DNA from: Flaviramulus sp.
GTDB lineage: Bacteria > Bacteroidota > Bacteroidia > Flavobacteriales > Flavobacteriaceae
Reading direction: 5' to 3'
DNA length: 11,291 bases
Assembly: GCA_023255235.1 (NCBI GenBank)
Contig: JALRJA010000348.1
Coordinates: 1 to 11,291, forward strand
The position numbers and the translations under genes are program-made. Each line of letters opens with the position of its first letter. Positions within the stretch are counted from its first letter, which is position 1. The notes below the pieces were generated by a model, which did not search any database, was not told where the DNA came from, and was given only the letters and a program-made list of their open reading frames with translations. Positions 7,391 to 11,291 of this stretch are shown piece by piece.

Positions 7391-7483
7391 CTATTTAATT
7401 TATTATTTAAACCAGCATAATACCACATTGCTTAAAGGTAATATTTTTATTTATTAGCAGGTAACACCAGTTATAGTTTTTTT

Positions 7484-7498
7484 GCTTTTATAAAAAGC
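7484..7498. repeat. Short hairpin in the tsp/surE divergent gap
   Basis: GCTTTT-ATA-AAAAGC, a 6-bp stem with a 3-nt loop, preceded by a run of seven T on the plus strand. A terminator would need the T-run after the stem, so neither strand gives one. The gap (7391-7632) holds no gene I can see. Confidence 0.2.
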
Positions 7499-7604
7499 GT
7501 GCAATATTTTCCACTAAAATAAAGAAAAAACCATGCCAATAAAGGGAATTGATACTAATTTTTTGTTAAACCACTAAATTTAGCAATTTACTAACGAAAT
7601 TATG

Positions 7605-7612
7605 TATTTTAG
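7605..7612 (+). promoter_or_regulatory. Possible -7 element of the surE operon
   Basis: TATTTTAG matches the TAnnTTTG consensus at all but one position. If used, transcription would start near 7619, downstream of the ATG at 7615, which favours the ATG at 7633 as the surE start. No clear -33 TTG is found at the right distance, so the call is weak. Confidence 0.3.
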
Positions 7613-7632
7613 CAATGTTTTTAAAGAGGATT

Positions 7633-8409
7633 ATGGCAAAAAAACCACTTATTTTAGTTACCAATGACGATGGCATTAATGCTCCAGGTATTAGAACTTT
7701 AATTAGTATTATGAATACCTTAGGTGATGTTGTGGTTGTGGCACCAGATAGTCCACAAAGCGGCATGGGGCATGCTGTTACATTAAACTCTACGCTTTAT
7801 GTAGAACAGGTTTTTATTGATGATGGCTTGCAAAGAGAATACAGTTGCTCTGGCACACCTGTAGATTGTGTAAAAATAGCCATTAGAGAGATTTTAGACA
7901 GAAAACCAGACTTATGTGTTTCAGGAATAAATCATGGGTCTAACTCATCTATCAACGTTATTTATTCTGGTACTATGAGTGCTGCTGTTGAAGCTGGTAT
8001 TGAAGGAATTCCTGCTATAGGTTTTTCTCTTTTAGATTACACTTGGAATGCCCATTTTGAAGCATCAAAACCATTTGTTAAAAAAATAGCTGAAACAGTT
8101 TTAAAAGAAGGTTTGCCAGACGGTATTGTTTTAAATGTTAACATACCCAATGTGCCAAAAGATTACATAAAAGGCATTAAAATAGCTAGGCAAGCAAAAG
8201 CCAATTGGGTTGAAGAATTTGACAAACGCAAAAACCCTCAAGGTAGAGATTATTATTGGCTTACCGGAAAGTTTGTTAATTTAGATGGCGGTAATGATAC
8301 CGATGAATGGGCATTAGAAAACAACTATATTTCTTTAGTTCCTGTTCAATTTGATTTAACAGCTCACCACCTTATTAAAGAATTAAAAACTTGGAATTTG
8401 AATGCATAA
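7633..8409 (+). CDS. surE: 5'/3'-nucleotidase SurE
   Basis: Metal-dependent nucleoside-monophosphate phosphatase of the SurE family, cytoplasmic, linked to stationary-phase survival. With the start at 7633 it has 258 residues. Metal ligands are visible: the DD pair in VTNDDGINAPG (Asp12, Asp13), Ser43 in PDSPQSGMGHA, and Asn100 in SGINHGSN; SGTMSAAVE follows at 112-120. An upstream in-frame ATG at 7615 would add MFLKRI. I prefer 7633 because MAKKPLILVTNDDG is the usual N-terminus, an AGAGG stretch (7625-7629) lies just before it, and the possible promoter would start transcripts after 7615. First gene of a five-gene operon; its 3' end overlaps the next gene by 8 bp. Confidence 0.96.
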   Translation: MAKKPLILVTNDDGINAPGIRTLISIMNTLGDVVVVAPDSPQSGMGHAVTLNSTLYVEQVFIDDGLQREYSCSGTPVDCVKIAIREILDRKPDLCVSGINHGSNSSINVIYSGTMSAAVEAGIEGIPAIGFSLLDYTWNAHFEASKPFVKKIAETVLKEGLPDGIVLNVNIPNVPKDYIKGIKIARQAKANWVEEFDKRKNPQGRDYYWLTGKFVNLDGGNDTDEWALENNYISLVPVQFDLTAHHLIKELKTWNLNA

Positions 8410-8689
8410 AAAAGAAATTTTAAAAGGTATGTTTGTTGGTTTAATGGCTAATAGTATTGGGTTGCTTTTGGCTGCTACATTGTTGGGGCAAGGAGACGAT
8501 TTTACAACTGTTATTAAAGCTGCTTACAACGAAGGCTTTTTAGGAAAACTAATAAGTTTAGGTGCTATTTTAAATTTAATTACCTTTTTTATTTTTATAA
8601 GAAAAAGACAAGATTATAGAGCAAGAGGCGTATTATTAATTACCATATGTATTGCTATTTGTACGTTTATTTTTAAACTCTTTTCATGA
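8402..8689 (+). CDS. Small three-helix membrane protein of unknown function
   Basis: I do not recognise a named family. The 95-residue product looks like an integral membrane protein with three helices, about residues 9-28, 47-67 and 76-94, joined by a loop with GQGDDF (29-34) and a basic loop RKRQDYRARG (67-76) that should face the cytoplasm. There is no signal peptide and no catalytic motif. Its translation is locked to its neighbours: its ATG lies 8 bp inside the surE end, and its TGA overlaps the lpxB start as ATGA. That tight coupling to lpxB, and its length, suggest a real gene that acts at the inner membrane, possibly in envelope or lipid A work; this is inference from position only. 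Confidence 0.85.
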   Translation: MHKKEILKGMFVGLMANSIGLLLAATLLGQGDDFTTVIKAAYNEGFLGKLISLGAILNLITFFIFIRKRQDYRARGVLLITICIAICTFIFKLFS

Positions 8690-9798
8690 AATATTACATT
8701 ATTGCTGGTGAAGCTTCTGGTGATTTACATGGTTCTAACCTTATGAAAGCATTATTACAAGTTGATGCTAATGCTAACATTAGGTTTTGGGGTGGCGACC
8801 TTATGCAGCAAGTTAGTGGTAAATTAGTTAAGCATTACAAAGAACGTGCTTTTATGGGGTTTATTGAAGTGGTACTTAACCTTCATAAAATTTTTAAAGA
8901 TATCTCATTTTGTAAAGACGATATTACATATTTTCATCCCGATGTTATTATTTTTATTGATAATTCTGGGTTTAATCTTCGAGTTGCAAAATGGGCAAAA
9001 AAAGAAGGTTTTAAAACCAATTATTACATTTCTCCACAAGTTTGGGCATCTCGGGCTGGCAGAGTAAAAGCCATAAAACGCGATATAGATGCTATGTATG
9101 TGGTTTTGCCTTTTGTAAAATCGTTTTACAAACAATATGACTATGATGTTACTTTTGTTGGTCATCCTTTAATTGATGCCATAGCCAACCAAGCTCAAGT
9201 AAATGAATTAGATTTTAGAAAAACTCACCAATTAAGTGAAAAACCCATTATTGCTTTGCTACCCGGCAGCAGAAAACAAGAAATAAAAAAAATGCTTTCT
9301 GTTATGTTAAGTTTGGTTGAGTTTTATCCTAATTATCAATTTGTAATTGCTGGAGCTCCGAGTCAAGATTATAGTTTTTATAAGCCTTTTATCAAATCGT
9401 ATAAAGTGGCGTTTATTTCTAATAAAACCTATGATTTATTGCGTGTTTCAACTGCTGCATTAGTAACTTCTGGCACTGCTACACTAGAAACTGCCTTACT
9501 AAAAGTGCCTCAAGTAGTTTGCTACAAAGGCAGTACTATTTCATATCAAATTGCCAAACGTATTATTACTTTAAAATTTATTTCGTTGGTAAATTTAGTT
9601 ATGAATAGAGCAATTGTTACCGAACTTATTCAAAACGATTTTACAAAAAAAAGACTTAAGCAAGAGTTGGATAAAATTTTGAATACTGAAAATAGAAAAA
9701 AAATGGCTTCAGATTACCTTGAACTAGAAAAAACTCTTGGCGGACAAGGTGCTAGTGAAAAAACAGCACAATTGATTTATAAATTTCTACAATCATAA
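8686..9798 (+). CDS. lpxB: Lipid-A-disaccharide synthase LpxB
   Basis: Peripheral inner-membrane glycosyltransferase (GT19) that joins UDP-2,3-diacylglucosamine and lipid X to form the lipid A disaccharide. At 370 residues it has the normal length. Motifs: IIAGEASGD (5-13) at the N-terminus, RAFMGFIEV (54-62), YYISPQVWASRAGR (113-126), VGHPL (158-162), LLPGSRKQEI (191-200) and TSGTATLE (261-268). Its start overlaps the upstream stop as ATGA, so it is translationally coupled to the small membrane protein. Nine bases separate it from the NlpC/P60 gene. The other Raetz-pathway genes (lpxA, lpxC, lpxD, lpxK) are not in the window. Confidence 0.97.
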   Translation: MKYYIIAGEASGDLHGSNLMKALLQVDANANIRFWGGDLMQQVSGKLVKHYKERAFMGFIEVVLNLHKIFKDISFCKDDITYFHPDVIIFIDNSGFNLRVAKWAKKEGFKTNYYISPQVWASRAGRVKAIKRDIDAMYVVLPFVKSFYKQYDYDVTFVGHPLIDAIANQAQVNELDFRKTHQLSEKPIIALLPGSRKQEIKKMLSVMLSLVEFYPNYQFVIAGAPSQDYSFYKPFIKSYKVAFISNKTYDLLRVSTAALVTSGTATLETALLKVPQVVCYKGSTISYQIAKRIITLKFISLVNLVMNRAIVTELIQNDFTKKRLKQELDKILNTENRKKMASDYLELEKTLGGQGASEKTAQLIYKFLQS

Positions 9799-9807
9799 TT
9801 TTTGAAA

Positions 9808-10374
9808 ATGAAGAAGATACTTTTAATAACGGTTTTAATTGTTAGTTTTAGTAGTTGTAAATCTGCAAAAAGTATTAAAGATAAAAACCCTTCTTCTACA
9901 ACAATTATTACTGAAAAAAATAACATACCAGCTACCAAAAATATAGATATTGGCAGAAATGACATTCCTGTTAATACAACATCATTAAAATCAAAAAAAG
10001 ATAATATTATTGATTATGCAAAGCAGTTTGAAGGTGTAAAATACAAATGGGGTGGCACTAATGAATCGGGAATGGATTGCTCTGGTTTGGTTTATCAATC
10101 GTTTAGAGCACATGATATTTTACTGCCCAGAATTTCTAGAGACATGGCTAAACAAGGTGAAAAAATTGCATTAAAAGATGTTACTAGAGGTGATTTATTA
10201 TTTTTTAAAACCGGAAATAGAAGAAACAGCATTAACCATGTAGGTTTAATTGTTTCTATTGAGAATAATAATATTGCATTTATTCATGCAACAAGTAGTA
10301 ATGGTGTTATAACGTCATGGCTAAATGACGATTACTGGCTTAAAGCTTTTACAGAAGCTCGTAGAATTTTATAA
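9808..10374 (+). CDS. NlpC/P60-family cell wall peptidase, lipoprotein
   Basis: Exported cysteine peptidase predicted to cut peptide bonds in peptidoglycan stems, typically gamma-D-Glu to diamino acid. It has 188 residues counted from ATG 9808. A TTG six bases upstream would add only two residues and is not needed. Signal peptide MKKILLITVLIVSFSSC with lipobox-like FSSC puts the lipid on Cys17. A low-complexity linker of about 45 residues follows, then the catalytic domain at about 65-188: YKWGGT (79-84), MDCSGLV (89-95) with nucleophile Cys91, INHVGLIV (142-149) with His144, and FIHATSS (158-164) with His160 as the third catalytic residue. No SH3 domain is present. It sits between lpxB and comEC in the operon. 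Confidence 0.93.
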   Translation: MKKILLITVLIVSFSSCKSAKSIKDKNPSSTTIITEKNNIPATKNIDIGRNDIPVNTTSLKSKKDNIIDYAKQFEGVKYKWGGTNESGMDCSGLVYQSFRAHDILLPRISRDMAKQGEKIALKDVTRGDLLFFKTGNRRNSINHVGLIVSIENNNIAFIHATSSNGVITSWLNDDYWLKAFTEARRIL

Positions 10375-10386
10375 AAAATTTACTTT

Positions 10387-11291
10387 ATGCAACTGCTCAA
10401 CTTTAGCGTTGTTAAGTTAACCTTTTGCCTTATTGTTGGTATTGCTTTTGGGTATTATATTACTATTTCTTTATATACTTCGTTATGCTTCTCATTGTTT
10501 TTTATATTTCTATTATTGCTCAGCTATATAAAAGCAAAAAACCAATTTATTAAAACTATATGGTTTGGTATTTTAGCTTATATTAGCATGGTATGTATAG
10601 GCGTTTTAACTACCAATATACACAATCAAAAAAATGCTTATAATCACTATTCAAACCAAATTTTTGCAGAAAAAGATTCTGTAAAAACCATCACTTTTAG
10701 AATTAGAGAAGCTTTAAAACCCAGTGCTTTTTATGATAAATATATTGTTGATGTTTTAAAGATTGACAGCTTAAAAGTTAGTGGGAAAACTCTTTTAAAT
10801 ATAGAGACAGACACTTTACATAAACCGTTAAAGGTTGATGCTATTTATATCACCAAAACCACTTTTAAGGATATACCACCTCCTTTAAATCCGTATCAAT
10901 TTAATTATAAAAACTATTTAGAAAAAACCTACATATATCATCAGCTTTATATAACAAACAACTATTTATTAAAACTTAGTTCTAAAACACATACGCTTTT
11001 TGGAATAGCTAATAACATAAGAGAATTTATAAACAAAAAGTTAAACCAATTCAACTTTACGCCAGATGAACTAGCAATTATAAATGCTCTTTTGCTTGGG
11101 CAACGACAAGATATTAGCCCTGAAGTTTATACAAGTTATAGCAATGCAGGTGCTATACATATTTTAGCCGTATCTGGGTTACATGTTGGTATTATTTTAT
11201 TACTACTACTTTTTATTTTTATGGAAACATTAGTTACACACGTTTTAGAAACTAAAAAAAACGGTTCTAAAATAGTTAGAAATTTCTTCTT
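10387..11291 (+). CDS. comEC: ComEC/Rec2-type DNA uptake channel, N-terminal part, cut by window edge
   Basis: An open frame of 301 codons runs from ATG 10387 to the window end without a stop. The product begins with two or three membrane helices (about 8-27, 31-47 and 57-76), then a soluble region of about 150 residues that fits the N-terminal OB-like domain of ComEC (DUF4131 class). It then enters the Competence domain: NIREFINKKL (about 212-221), IINALLLGQRQDIS, and the signature AIHILAVSGLHVGII, followed by another helix. ComEC is the inner-membrane channel that passes single-stranded DNA into the cytoplasm during natural transformation. The C-terminal metallo-beta-lactamase-like domain, if present, lies outside. 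It starts 12 bp after the NlpC/P60 gene, so it is the fifth gene of the surE operon. Confidence 0.92.
   Translation, partial: MQLLNFSVVKLTFCLIVGIAFGYYITISLYTSLCFSLFFIFLLLLSYIKAKNQFIKTIWFGILAYISMVCIGVLTTNIHNQKNAYNHYSNQIFAEKDSVKTITFRIREALKPSAFYDKYIVDVLKIDSLKVSGKTLLNIETDTLHKPLKVDAIYITKTTFKDIPPPLNPYQFNYKNYLEKTYIYHQLYITNNYLLKLSSKTHTLFGIANNIREFINKKLNQFNFTPDELAIINALLLGQRQDISPEVYTSYSNAGAIHILAVSGLHVGIILLLLLFIFMETLVTHVLETKKNGSKIVRNFF

Noticed and set aside
7421..7428. Single TACCAC near the protease start, like one MraZ box
   Set aside because: MraZ sites need several copies one turn apart; a lone hexamer is not informative.
7579..7616. Direct repeat TTTAGCAAT twice, 29 bp apart, before surE
   Set aside because: Nine-base AT-rich repeats are expected by chance; no third copy and no known binding protein.
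7615..7632. Upstream ATG for surE adding MFLKRI
   Set aside because: The family N-terminus begins near MAKKPLILVTNDDG at 7633, and the possible promoter lies too close to 7615 to serve it.
8905..9165. Minus-strand frame within lpxB
   Set aside because: Antisense to conserved LpxB motifs such as YYISPQVWAS; no homologue recognised.

Overview
The window looks like ordinary chromosomal DNA of a marine-type or host-associated member of the Flavobacteriaceae (Bacteroidota). Three things point there. The DNA is visibly AT-rich. The clear promoters use the Bacteroidota sigma-ABfrM type -7 element (TAnnTTTG), and strong Shine-Dalgarno sequences are absent. The proteins are of Flavobacteria type: an MraZ/RsmH/FtsL-like/PBP cluster, a lipoprotein tail-specific protease and an lpxB operon. 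I see no mobile element, phage gene, CRISPR array, tRNA or rRNA.

Layout. (1) Positions 1-2278, minus strand: the start of the division and cell wall (dcw) cluster, mraZ > rsmH > ftsL-like > ftsI, with ftsI cut by the left edge. Upstream of mraZ (2279-2633) is a divergent control region. It holds three MraZ-box repeats spaced exactly 10 bp apart, a promoter for mraZ, and a second promoter reading the other way. (2) Positions 2634-4099, plus strand: an alpha/beta hydrolase and the ribosome-assembly/division GTPase EngB (YihA/YsxC). (3) Positions 4145-7390, minus strand: a tail-specific lipoprotein protease (S41/Prc type) followed 9 bp later by an orphan OppC/DppC-type ABC permease. (4) Positions 7633-11291, plus strand: a tightly packed operon surE > small three-helix membrane protein > lpxB > NlpC/P60 lipoprotein > comEC, with comEC cut by the right edge.

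How the genes fit together. Most serve the cell envelope. FtsI/FtsL build septal peptidoglycan under MraZ control, while RsmH tunes the ribosome. Tsp and the NlpC/P60 protein probably trim envelope proteins and peptidoglycan, LpxB makes the lipid A disaccharide, and ComEC would carry transforming DNA across the inner membrane.

I found no convincing new system. The best observations are the intact triple MraZ operator over the mraZ promoter, the use of TTG starts by three of the four dcw genes, the palindrome inside the hydrolase promoter, and the conserved-looking unknown membrane protein wedged between surE and lpxB.
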